A stretch of DNA of 21,542 bases. It comes from Coptodactyla brooksi. Its lineage: Eukaryota; Arthropoda; Insecta; Coleoptera; Scarabaeidae. The notes beneath the pieces were generated by a model. The model was not told the DNA's origin, did no database searches, and saw only the letters and a list, made by a program, of their open reading frames with translations. A program made the translations under genes and the position numbers. The stretch lies in assembly GCA_033557675.1 (NCBI GenBank), contig JAWQRM010000550.1, positions 1-21,542 on the forward strand, read 5' to 3'. Positions 8,917-17,397 of the stretch are shown one piece after another; the first letter of the stretch is position 1, and every line of letters begins with the position of its first letter.

Positions 8917-11900
8917 GTAAGTCGTCCCTTTAAAAGTTATCTACAAACCAAAAATGCTTTCCATGTTATTTCGCTTCGTAATCTACGCCATTTAATCTAA
9001 TTATACGCCCGACATTACGTTGCGTTTTATTTTGCAGGTGTGGCTTTGTTTGCCGGCGTTTTGTTCGGTCTGATCACGATGTTGGTGCAATATGTCGGTC
9101 TTTTCATGGCCGGTCTACATACAGGTGTCCTCGCAGCTGTTGCAGCGTTGACAATTGCCGATCACGTCGTAGAAACGACTCCCAACGGTTCGGTTTGGCT
9201 GTGCGTCGGAATACTCTTGGCGAGTGCGCTGCTCTTCGCGATCATGAATCTCTATTTTAGAAAAGGTAAATCGATTTTTCGGTTTTCGAAAATACGACGG
9301 CGCACCGCCACCTCGATTTTTCCTTTCAGGCCTGACAATACTCGGCACGAGCGCCTACGGGGGTGCTATTTTAACGTCGTCCATTGATTATTTCGTGGAA
9401 AGGTTATCTATGGTCTACTGGGTGCTCGACAGGATCACTCTGAAGCCGGCGGTTCCGCCGCCCTGTTGGTTCTCCTGGTTTGTGTTTGCCGCATGGCCCT
9501 CTTTTGTTTTAGCAGGATTGGTTATACAATGCGCTGTCACCGGCAGAGGAACTCATCACGTCGATAGTAAGTAAAGAATTTGTAGACAAACACTACCTCA
9601 ATAACTTTCACCGGTTTCATAATTGTGACTTCAAAACATATCTTCCTCCATTCCCTTCTATCTATCTTCTTTCCCACATCTCCAATCATTTCCGTATCCA
9701 ATCTTTTCAATTTGACTTCTCCTTTCTCCAATTTCATCGTTCTACATGCTTCTTTGCACTACAGAACATAATTCAAAAGCTATTCTTTCCTGTACTTCTA
9801 CACTTTCCAAATTTTAAATGAGTTATCCACTTGTTCTATCTGACATTCCACTCCATCTCTAGCTTTTGCTTCTACGTATCCCACCTCTTTTACTTTATTT
9901 TCTAAACTTTGAAACACTTCTATTACCAAGTAATTCGTTTTTGCTAGTACAGCCACATCATCAGCATACACTAGGCACAGACTTTTCTGATCCAAAATTG
10001 TTCCTGCTCCTTTTATACTACCTTTAATTACATTTTTCGAAAGTTATGCTAATCAATTATTAGAAGAAACGAAGATCTGTGGTCATCAGTTTAATAATTG
10101 TGACCTAAAAACATACCTTCCACCATTTCCTTCTATCTGGCTTCTTTCCTACGTCTCCAATCATTTCCATCTCGAATCTTTTCAATTTGACTTCCATAAC
10201 TTTCCTCCGTAATTCTCTTCTCTCCAGTTTCATCGTTCTAGGTGCTTCTTTGCTCTGCAGAACATAATTCAAAAGTTATTATTTCCTGTATTTCTACACT
10301 TTCCAAATTTTAAAGGATTTATTCACTTATTCTACCTGATATTCCATTCCATCTCTAGCTTTTGCTTGTATGTATCCCACCTCTTTTACTTTATTTCCTA
10401 AACTTTGGAACGCCTCTATTACCATTTCGTTTTTGCTAGTACAATCATATCATCAGCATACACTAGGCACAGACTTTTCTGATCGAAAATTGTTCCTGCT
10501 CCTTTTATACTATGTACTACCTTTAATTACGTTTTTCTAAAGTTATGTTAATAAATTATTAGAAGAAAGGAAGATCTGTGGTGACCAGTTTAATAATTGT
10601 GACTTCAAAACATACCTTCCTCCATTCCCTTCTATCTGTCTTCTTTCCCACATCTCCAATCATTTCCACCTCGAATCTTTTCAATTTGACTTCCATAACT
10701 TTCCTCCGTAATTCTCTTCTCTCCAATTTCATCGTTCTAGGTGCTTCTTTGCTCTGCAGAACATAACTCAAAAGTTATTCTTTCCTCTATTTATACATTT
10801 TCCAAATTTTAAATAATTTATGCACTTATTCTACCTGATATTCCATTCCACCTCTAGCTTTGGCTTGTATGTATCCCACCTCTTTTACTTTATTTCCTAA
10901 ACTTTGGAACGCTTCTATTACCATTTCGCTTTTGCTAGTACAACCATATCTTCAGCATACACTAGGCACAGACTTTTCGGATCGAAAATTGTTCCTGCTC
11001 CTTCTTTACTATGTACTACCTTTAATTACATTTTTCTAAAGTTATCTTAATCAATTATTAGGAGAAACGGAGATCTGTGGTCCACAGCACTAATTTTTTA
11101 AAACTCCACATATGTTTCGGTTTATCGAATAAACAGTTTTCAAGAGAATGAACAACAAAATGAAAAACCAGACTTATACACTTAACCTAATAACATTTTA
11201 ATATGTCTACTTACATATAATGAGGTTACAATCACCTTGTCTTTCTACCTACCAGGTCAAAAAGGATCGAGGAAGGTATAGGGACAGGGCCGTTATTAAA
11301 TATTTTATTCTTGTTTTTTTTAAATTTCTGTAAATGTCTTCCTAAAATTCATAAACCCGGTAAAAATTTGCGCCTCATCGTGTCGGGTATTAACTCCCCA
11401 GCTTATTCCATTTCTAAATGGCTTAACCATAAATTTAATAACTTAAGAACTAAACCGGAATCATTGGAAGTTAAAAATATTATTGCCTTCATTAACAAAA
11501 TTAAAGAAATTAAACTTAAAGACTCTTTGTTTTTCATTCCTAAAAATGTCTTAATAAAAAGTAAACTAACACCCAAAGAGATCGATGAATATATTAAAAC
11601 TTACTTAAAATATGCATGGATTTAAATTACTTCAAATTTAACGATAAATTATTTAAAATGGAATAAACAGATAGAAGGAGCAGCAATGGGTAACTGTTTT
11701 CACCTTTTCCAGCTAATCTCTTCATGGGCTACTTTGAAGTTACTCTTATTAGTGTTTTTCGGCACTAATAAGAGTAACATTCAAGAATTTATTAGGAAAA
11801 TTAATTCAGAATATAAAACAATAAAATTTACGTGTGAAATAGAAAAACAGAGGAAATTAGCTTTCCTTGATACTTTAATAATTAAAAAAGATAATAAACT

Positions 11901-14900
11901 AGAATTCGATATTTTTCGGAAAGAAACTAATACAAAAAGATTTGTAACTTCAGTAATACTATGATAGATCGGTTACTAAACGTTCCACTAATCAAAATTT
12001 GGTATAATAAAGAACTTAAATATATTGAAGAGTTACCTATTTATAATGGGTTTAATAAAAATATAATACATAACATTTTAAGAAAAGGAAATTTAAAATC
12101 GACTTATGTAAACATACTACTCTTGAAGCAGCATCTAAAGAAGAACTTAAACAGTTCATTAAACTCCCCTATAATAAAACCACTCAAGGATTAGCTAATG
12201 TGTTAAAAACATTCGATTTTAAAGTATCATTTACTAATAACAACAGTACTAAAAGTCGGTTAGATAATCCAAAAGATAAAATAGATTTAATAGACAAATC
12301 GGGGATTTATAAAATAAGTTACACTAATTGCGATAAAAGTTACATCGGGCAAACATGTAGGTTTCTTAAAATTAGGTATAAAGAGCACTTAAATCATTTT
12401 AAACATTATAAACCAAACAAATCAGTGCGGCTGCCCACATGATTACTGTTAACCACAGAATAAATGTTAAAATAGAATTGATTAAACAAGTTAATTCAAA
12501 TAATCAACTTGAAGCAGCGGAAAGCCTAGAAAGTTTGAGAAACGAAAATAAAATATTTAATAACCGCCCTGCCCCTATATCTGTCTCGATCATTTTTGAT
12601 CTGGTAGGTAGAACGACAAGTTATTAAAACCTAATTATAAGTAAGTGAACTCATTGAAAAGTAATTAGGGTTCGTATAAAAGTCTGATTTTTCATTTTAG
12701 TTGTTCATTCTCCTGAAGACGTTTTATTCGATAAACCGAAATATGTTGAGTTCTAAAACATTAGTATTGTGATTGAGGTGTTTGTTAGTTCTAATTATGT
12801 TAAGCAAAGTTTTAGAAAATAGATTCTCTTGCCTTAAGTTTCCATTTACCTGAAAATACCATGAGATATGTCCATCAATTACTACTTTGTATTATGTGTT
12901 TACTAGTTTACTAGTTAGTTTTTTTATCAACTTTATTGTTTTCACTTGTTGCTGCAAATAGCTTTTCTCTGACTATTGAATTATTAGTCAGTGTGTTGAG
13001 TAGATAAAATGTTATCTGTAGTTGCTGATCTTGTGTTAGGTTGCTGCCTTGTATTTGATTTGAAATTTAGTTAAAATTTTATCCATATCCTCTACAGTTT
13101 TCGCATGCCCTTTTGTAAATTTTTTTGTGGATAGGAACTAGTTAAAATGATGTTGTCCTTATATTAATATTATTAACATTAATATTTCCTCTTGTAAGTC
13201 TTACTCTTGGGTAATTCCCATACCTTACTTCATCTTGGTATAACAAAATGTGGACTTATGTCAACAGTCCTCGAAAAAGCAATTTTTTTCAAGTAAAAGT
13301 TGTATCACATTGAATTCTTCATAGTAATACAATTGACAGAAATAATAGATGAAAGAATAAGAAGTGAAAAGAAACCCTAGTAATTGTAGAGGAATAACAC
13401 TCTCAAATATTCCAGGAAAGTTGTTGCCAGGAATAATATGAATTTGAAAGAAGAAGATTAGTTTAAGTTAAGATAAAGTGCAAAGTCCGTCGGTATGGTA
13501 TTATTTCCTTTTGTCCTGAGACAGTCCCGACAGCCCGCTAACTTCTTCAGACCATGCTGCTGGATGTATTTTCATTCAACCTCTTTACAGTATACTATCG
13601 TGATTGATGACAACCAGAGATGTTTGACTGGTTGTCAGTATTAACAATTTATCATGGTATCTGATGCATGGGGAAGCAGGAAGGTCATACCGGTATGACC
13701 ATTTCTTGGTCATACCGGGAAATGATCCTGGAACCTTTCAAGTAACAAGCTGGCACTTTCTTCTAGGCCTCCGAGTTCCAATACTTACAAGCCGATGAGA
13801 AATATACAAAAGAACAAATATCTGCATACCTACATTATTAACACGGCAAAAGTTTGATAGAACTAGAAAAGAGGATCTATGGAAATACTAAAAACATAGA
13901 GGTAATTAAAGCAATAAGAACAATATATATAAATAATAGAAGCTTTGCAAGAACAAACAATGAAGAATCTGGAGTATTTACAACAGAAATTGGAAAAAAA
14001 CAAAGCTCTACAGAGAGCCCATTATTGTTGTCCACAGTACTAGATGATAGTAATTAAAAAGACTGAATAATACGAGAAAACTAGAATTAAATTACTGGAA
14101 AATGAGCGACTTGCTTAACATAACTAATGTTTTATTGCGGCAGGTTCAAATAGTAGCCTAAACATATTAAGTAGAGAAATGTGTGGAAACAAAATATAAT
14201 CGAAAAGTAAGATTATATCGAGTAAATTAATTATATTTAATATCAGGAACTGACTTTGAAATGAGGTCCATACTGAAAATAGAGGTTACAATAAAAACAG
14301 ATAGGATACTAAAATGATGCAGAGAACAACTGAAGATTAAATCCGTATAAGAAGAATAACAGATTTTCAATTAAAATGATTTGAACACATGTAGCACATG
14401 AAAGCAAAATGTATAGAAAGAATATACAGGGAAGACCAAAAAGAACATAGAGTAATTACGTAAAAGAAGAAGTAGAAAAAAGAGACTACCGAAATGGATT
14501 AAGAGACTGACATTAAACAAAGCAAAATATAGAACGAAGTAAACTTAACTCTAAAAATGTTATAACTAACAGAAAAAGCAATACATTTATACAAATTTCT
14601 TATTATTTACAATGTCTCTTCGATAACATAATGATGTAAAGAATCTTTACTTTTATAAGCAGAATTCTGCTTGTAAGGTTCAGGTCTTTGTGAGAAAAAT
14701 AATACATTTCTGCATTACTCTATTAAAGATAAACAGAGGAAAGGGTACCAGATGAAATAGATTTAAAGAATGCACAAAAACCTGAGAATGATAAGGAATT
14801 TTTTAAAGCGGTAATCATCAACGAATCAATAGGAAAAGTGCATAAGAAGAGAGGATAATATGTCCGTGTTTATGTCTTGTTTTTAGAATAGAATGTGTGT

Positions 14901-15996
14901 CCGATATTTATTTATTATTTAATTAAATAACATTAACTCCTCTAAGACCATAAGAATTAAGTGATTTACAGTCAAGGATATTCTTATTACAATTTTTACA
15001 GTGGCAGCAGGAAGAAAAATGCCACGGCCAAACGGAAATGGTCGCACAAGGGTTGATAGGGCGGAAATGCGACAAAAGAAGTATAGGTACTTGTATCAAG
15101 TGCGGACAGCTCACGGTGATGTTATAAGCCAGGTAGTGTAACGTAAAATAAAAGCATTTGGATGAATTCAATACCTAAACTTTTTATATTCTGGTCAAAG
15201 TGTACAATAATTTAATATACAGGAATCCCACATAGTAGCAGTTTCTTCTGTAACATCATTAGTATTCCTTTAAGAATAACATATAAAATTATTTGTAGAA
15301 TATACAGGATGTACAAATTTTTTCTGTTATGTTCAATGCAACACCTTATATATTATTGTATATTTCGATTTCACAAGAAATACTAAATAGAAAATATTCA
15401 ACATAAGTGGAAACTTTACGGTTTATGAAATGTTGGCTTTTAAAAGCCAAAAGCCTTTTTTAGACTATTTTAAAATGATAAGCAAATTCCGAGATGTCTT
15501 TAGCAGTAATAAAAAGATGAAATGTCATGCAGGGCTAGAATTTAATACTCTGAACTGCATACCAACAATTTTAGATGGCACACCTTATATATTCTTACTT
15601 CAACAGTGTTTTTTAACTTTGCAATGCGATTTTTCATCCAATTTTATCGTTATAAATTGCAAACAAATGACAAAGTATTAATTGAACAGTAGGCACAATT
15701 TGTTCTCTTTCCAAGTTTGAAAATTCGAGCATTTCAAAAAAAATCATACGTAAAGAAATATTGAATTTATCCATTACCTTAGATATGCAATGTAAGCAAA
15801 GTGATAGAATCTATAGGTACGTTTGTTGTAGAATTTCGTTCAGGCTTTGCAAAAGAAAGATTCCGAACCTAGTACCGGGGAGTGCAGCACGCTACAATCT
15901 GACGCGACGCATTTAACAATTTTGCCCGACGCACAACTTGCCGCACTTACGGAAAGCGAAGACGACAGCCATACGGAAATCCAGTCTCAACGATGA
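8806..15996 (+). CDS. TMEM198: TMEM198-like (DUF4203) multi-pass membrane protein, 3' part of the gene
   Basis: Five exons (8806-8916, 9038-9265, 9330-9566, 15002-15132, 15832-15996) join in frame to 289 residues and a stop. The protein starts G-YRCFKTVMFLTGF, the hallmark entry to the family's second membrane segment. About six hydrophobic segments follow, at residues 4-25, 37-53, 55-77, 89-110, 113-131 and 163-182. A basic cytosolic tail contains YRYLYQVRTAHGDVISQ and NFVQALQKK, then an acidic end. Vertebrate TMEM198 is a seven-pass membrane protein reported to promote LRP6 phosphorylation in Wnt signalling; the same role here is inference. The N-terminal exon(s) with the first membrane segment were not found. 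Introns 1 and 2 are tiny (121 and 64 bp) while intron 3 is 5.4 kb and full of transposons. Exons are visibly richer in CpG than their surroundings. Splice choices are by eye. Confidence 0.9.
9038..9265 (+). CDS. TMEM198: TMEM198 exon: three membrane segments
   Basis: The acceptor is TTTTGCAG and the donor GTAAAT. It encodes GVALFAGVLFGLITMLVQ, then GLFMAGLHTGVLAAVAAL, then WLCVGILLASALLFAIMNLY, three successive hydrophobic spans. One base of the glycine codon lies on each side of both junctions, so the phase is kept. Confidence 0.92.
9330..9566 (+). CDS. TMEM198: TMEM198 exon: last membrane segments
   Basis: It follows a 64-bp intron (acceptor CTTTCAG, donor GTAAGT at 9567). It encodes LTILGTSAYGGAILTSS, DYFVERL, a CWFSWFVFAAWPSFVLAG span and ends GTHHVD plus one base. 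The CWFSW and FAAWP positions align with the CWYSW and LWPAL region of vertebrate TMEM198 as I remember it. Confidence 0.92.
9608..10082 (-). pseudogene. LINE fragment, tandem unit 1 (antisense)
   Basis: On the minus strand this contains a non-LTR reverse transcriptase scrap, SLCLVYADDVAVLAKT (about 9993-9945), with the catalytic YADD box. Closer to 9740-9610 there is a C-terminal scrap with MIGDVGKKIDRREWRKICF. In a full LINE these two lie hundreds of residues apart, so the unit is an internal deletion derivative. It lacks about 21 bp present in units 2 and 3. It ends with AGATCTGTGG, the marker shared by all three units. Confidence 0.8.
10083..10581 (-). pseudogene. LINE fragment, tandem unit 2
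   Basis: Same content as unit 1. The reverse transcriptase box reads SLCLVYADDMIVLAKTK on the minus strand (about 10480-10430), followed at lower coordinates by the C-terminal GDVGK..R..WRK scrap. YADD is intact but the frame is broken. It encodes nothing functional. Confidence 0.78.
10582..11080 (-). pseudogene. LINE fragment, tandem unit 3
   Basis: The catalytic box has decayed to LCLVYAEDMVVLAKAK. The C-terminal scrap is the best preserved, giving SYVLQSKEAPRTMKLERREL and then MIGDVGKKTDRREWRKVCFE (10771-10605, minus strand). It is followed directly by the Penelope element at about 11083. Confidence 0.78.
11083..11311 (-). repeat. Penelope 5' inverted arm
   Basis: Reverse complement of the element's own 3' end. 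The match includes about 80 bp corresponding to the last codons of the ORF (12545-12627) as well as the 3' non-coding tail. The arm therefore looks like an inverted, truncated second copy rather than a true LTR. Confidence 0.82.
11311..12627 (+). pseudogene. Penelope reverse transcriptase / GIY-YIG protein, broken
   Basis: Frame pieces in order: 11311-11625 gives LPKIHKPGKNLRLIVSGINS and SISKWLN, the early RT motifs. About 11670-11735 gives the EGAAMGN motif and, in another frame, ANLFMGYFE. 11779-11964 gives IKFTCEIEKQRKLAFLDTLI, a Penelope RT block. 11961-12194 is linker. 12200-12442 gives the nuclease, with GIYKISYTN (12302-12328), SYIGQTCR (12338-12361) and the family Arg in KIRYKEH. 12439-12627 is the C-terminus with IFNNRPAPI. 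The YxDD catalytic box expected after MGYFE is missing; a hairpin (11739-11778) sits there instead. The N-terminal half of a full-length protein is absent. Frameshifts and stops make it a pseudogene, though the GIY-YIG piece is well kept. Confidence 0.88.
11739..11778. repeat. Perfect 16-bp hairpin at the lost RT catalytic site
   Basis: GTTACTCTTATTAGTG, an 8-base spacer TTTTTCGG, then CACTAATAAGAGTAAC, an exact inverted repeat. It falls exactly where the Penelope reverse transcriptase should encode its YxDD box, between the MGYFE and NKSNIQEF segments. It looks like the scar of a template-switch or inverted duplication that removed the box. Confidence 0.9.
12545..12773 (+). repeat. Penelope 3' arm
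   Basis: The 3' end of the element, covering the ORF's last codons and the non-coding tail, with its inverse copy at 11083-11311. The right boundary, after GTATTGTGATTG, is inferred from where the inverted match fades. Confidence 0.8.
12711..12756 (+). ncRNA. Hammerhead-like motif in the Penelope tail (tentative)
   Basis: TCCTGAAGAC is followed by a hairpin (TTTTATTCGATAAA) and then CCGAAATATGTT. This follows the CUGANGA, stem II, GAAA, short stem III order. Penelope-like elements are known to carry hammerhead ribozymes in their terminal repeats. Here the base pair closing stem II next to the core is C-C rather than G-C. The inverted arm copy (about 11109-11150, minus) has CTTGAAAA in place of CTGANGA. 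Activity is doubtful. Confidence 0.35.
12774..13315. other. No gene seen (intron)
   Basis: AT-rich intronic sequence between the Penelope element and the next LINE relic. No repeat or open frame that I can support. Confidence 0.5.
13450..13795. mobile_element. GC-richer insert with palindromes inside the LINE relic
   Basis: It interrupts the LINE reading between RT domain 1 and the KNKYLH segment, replacing the region expected there. It is clearly richer in G and C than its flanks. It holds a perfect 18-bp palindrome GGTCATACCGGTATGACC (13683-13700) with a third half-copy at 13708-13719, and an exact 10-bp hairpin TGACAACCAG/CTGGTTGTCA (13608-13637). It has no open frame of note. Likely a MITE or SINE; boundaries are approximate. 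Confidence 0.45.
13683..13700. repeat. Perfect 18-bp palindrome
   Basis: GGTCATACCGGTATGACC, followed at 13708 by GGTCATACCGGGA. The half-site GGTCATACC thus occurs three times in about 35 bp, twice direct and once inverted. Confidence 0.85.
14578..15001. other. No gene seen (end of the large intron)
   Basis: AT-rich intron sequence with no repeat that I recognise. It closes with the polypyrimidine-AG acceptor (TTTTTACAG) of the next TMEM198 exon. Confidence 0.6.
15002..15132 (+). CDS. TMEM198: TMEM198 exon: cytosolic basic tail
   Basis: Acceptor TTTTTACAG at 14993-15001, donor GTAGTG at 15133. The first two bases complete the codon left open at 9566, giving HHVDMAAGRKMPRPNG, and the exon runs to KYRYLYQVRTAHGDVISQ. 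That tail matches the conserved RYLYQ...NGDVL-type tail of the family. GC content and lack of decay set it apart from the intron around it. It is separated from the previous exon by 5.4 kb of transposon relics. Confidence 0.9.
15133..15831. other. TMEM198 last intron (699 bp)
   Basis: It holds a CAGGATGT-type short repeat (15301-15354) and an 83-codon open frame (15430-15681) that I do not recognise and regard as chance. A second ACACCTTATATATT occurs at about 15581. No other feature. Confidence 0.6.
15301..15354. repeat. TATACAGGATGT...ACACCTTATATATT short repeat
   Basis: TATACAGGATGT at one end and an approximate inverse (ACACCTTATATATT) at the other make a small foldback. A related unit lies at 20371-20440. 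Short CAGGGTGT/ACACCCTG foldbacks of this kind are common in insect genomes. Confidence 0.45.
15832..15996 (+). CDS. TMEM198: TMEM198 last exon with stop codon
   Basis: The chosen acceptor is TTGTTGTAG at 15823-15831, giving NFVQALQKKDSEPSTGE and then an acidic, serine- and threonine-rich end, ...DDSHTEIQSQR and stop TGA at 15994-15996. The NFVQALQKK start aligns with the SYLQSLR-type motif that follows GDVL in vertebrates as I recall it. A second AG 12 bp later (15842-15843) keeps the same frame and would drop NFVQ. No stop or decay is seen. Confidence 0.87.
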   Translation, partial: NFVQALQKKDSEPSTGECSTLQSDATHLTILPDAQLAALTESEDDSHTEIQSQR

Positions 15997-16113
15997 AGAC
16001 ACTAACACCGCCTGCATTTTTTTGTAGTGACAATAATAGGAAACGGTAGTTGTCGTACCTCTTTCATCGTACGTATTGTGATCAAAATATGGAATATTTG
16101 CGAAGCCAATAAA
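15997..16113 (+). other. TMEM198 3' UTR (start) with candidate polyadenylation signal
   Basis: AATAAA at 16108-16113 lies 112 bp after the stop codon. Further AATAAA copies occur near 16204, 16238 and 16418, so the true end of the transcript is uncertain. Confidence 0.5.
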
Positions 16114-17397
16114 AACAAACACTTTCTGTGACATTTTCTTCTAGTCCTACTACGTATGTTATGTGTAAATCTTAAGAGCTTAACGTTATTCCACTGTACA
16201 CTAATAAATTGTTTGTTCCGAGATGATGTGATGCGTTTAATAAATTTAATTATAAATTACGACTATTGCCAGTACTGTTTTAAAATTATTGTTCATCACA
16301 AGTTGTGATTATATTATATAAAGAGAATTCAAAAATTAGGAGAAACATATATTTATAAGCAAACAAAAAGTGGCAACGATTTATCATTGCTTTAAAGTTA
16401 CAATTATAGTTATCTTAAAATAAAAACACTGCCAAGTTTAAAGGTAGATTTTAGTTTTTTTTTAGGTGCCAAGTCAAAGTGCACATATTTCTCACAGAAA
16501 TTAAATTAGTTATATTACGTGATACGTTGTTCAACCAAAAACGGGAATGCGAGAGTTTTGTTAGAGAAACTGTTAAGGCTTTGAAACTATTGGTTCATTA
16601 TTGTCCATTTGTTGCGTTAAATATTTTTCTAAATTAACTACATATCATCTTTGCTATTATATGAATATGAACTCCCCTTGTTCATAAATGTTATTGTTAT
16701 GTAGTTTCGATATTTAAAATTCCGAAAAGTATTTTGTCCTCTGTTTAGCGAAATAGTGCCTTTGGCTGAAAGTATTTTTTGTCAGAACAATTTACGCTAA
16801 ACTTGTAAAAAAGAACAAACTCATTATAATCAAAAAATATCTATATGGATACCATTATTGTTCTATGTAATCTCCTACAATATAAATTTCTGCAGTATGT
16901 ATTTGTTATCTGGAATTCTTTGACAGCAAATATAAAATAAAATTGCAAAAGAGTGTGATATGTAAAATTTCTGTATATATATATATGTATAGGTCGTATT
17001 CTCAGAAAACTATATATGAATGTGAATCTGATATAACAGTGACGATAGTTTTATATGAACTTTTGTTTTCTTTTTTGGTTATAGCACAAAGACAGTCTTT
17101 AATTATACGAGGTGTTGGTGATAAAATAAAATGAATACCCACAATAATAGTAATGGATTGTTCAATGCAAGTCTGAAAACTCATTATTTTAAGTTTTTAC
17201 TTAGATAAAAACATGATCTAATTGATTTAAATCTCGTTTTTTTGCACTTACACCTTGTATATTGGGCAGAGGAAGACAGAAATGACAAAGCTAAAAGTTG
17301 ATCACTCATCGATGATATTTGTAACTACATAGTTTGTGTAAATAAACTATTTGAAATAAATAGCTTGTCTTATTTGTGTACTGTCTATACTTTCTAT
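16114..17397. other. No gene seen; possible extended 3' UTR
   Basis: AT-rich sequence with a short TA run near 16974-16987. Small open frames at 16943-17134 (+) and 17002-17184 (-) overlap each other and have no recognisable content. Confidence 0.5.

Larger units (their letters stand above)
9608..11080 (-). repeat. Three head-to-tail copies of a LINE fragment
   Basis: Units 9608-10082, 10083-10581 and 10582-11080 (475, 499 and 499 bp) are clear tandem copies, each ending GA(A)GATCTGTGG and each starting near CAGTTTAATAATTGTGAC. All lie in one orientation, antisense to the host gene, inside its large intron. Units 2 and 3 are the closest pair. This suits duplication after a single insertion rather than three insertions. 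Confidence 0.88.
11083..12773 (+). mobile_element. Penelope-like retroelement with inverted terminal arms
   Basis: The element has a 5'-truncated reverse transcriptase followed by a GIY-YIG endonuclease, the domain order of Penelope-type elements. The two ends are inverted copies. 11083-11311 is the reverse complement of about 12545-12773, sharing CTGGTAGGTAGAA, TTTATTCGATAAACCGAAA and GTTGTTCATTCTC with scattered substitutions. Inverted or partial second copies at one end are typical of Penelope insertions. It sits inside the TMEM198 large intron, directly after the LINE triplet, in the sense orientation. Confidence 0.88.
13316..14577 (+). pseudogene. Non-LTR (LINE) reverse transcriptase relic, interrupted
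   Basis: Pieces of a LINE ORF2 in order. About 13370-13445 gives the NCRGITLSNIPGK motif, the usual NYRGI-type start of RT domain 1. After an insert, about 13795-13860 gives KNKYLHTYIINTAKV then FDRTRKEDLW, the domain with the first catalytic Asp. 13854-14057 gives KAIRTIYINNRSFARTNNEE and ESPLLLSTVLDD, the G.RQG.SPLLF region with its core changed. 14395-14560 gives IQGRPKRT, a GRPK.RW-like C-terminal scrap. Many stops and frameshifts are present. It lies in the sense orientation within the TMEM198 intron. It appears to be a different LINE family from the antisense triplet, but I cannot prove that. Confidence 0.75.

Noticed and set aside
9115..9348. 77-codon open frame (-) and the read-through frame 9040-9387 (+)
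   Set aside because: The minus frame is a shadow of the TMEM198 exon. The plus frame is that exon read past its donor into the intron.
15430..15681. 83-codon open frame (+) in the last TMEM198 intron
   Set aside because: No family recognised and no splice signals that would keep the host frame.
15913..16134. 73-codon open frame (-)
   Set aside because: Antisense to the last TMEM198 exon and 3' UTR.
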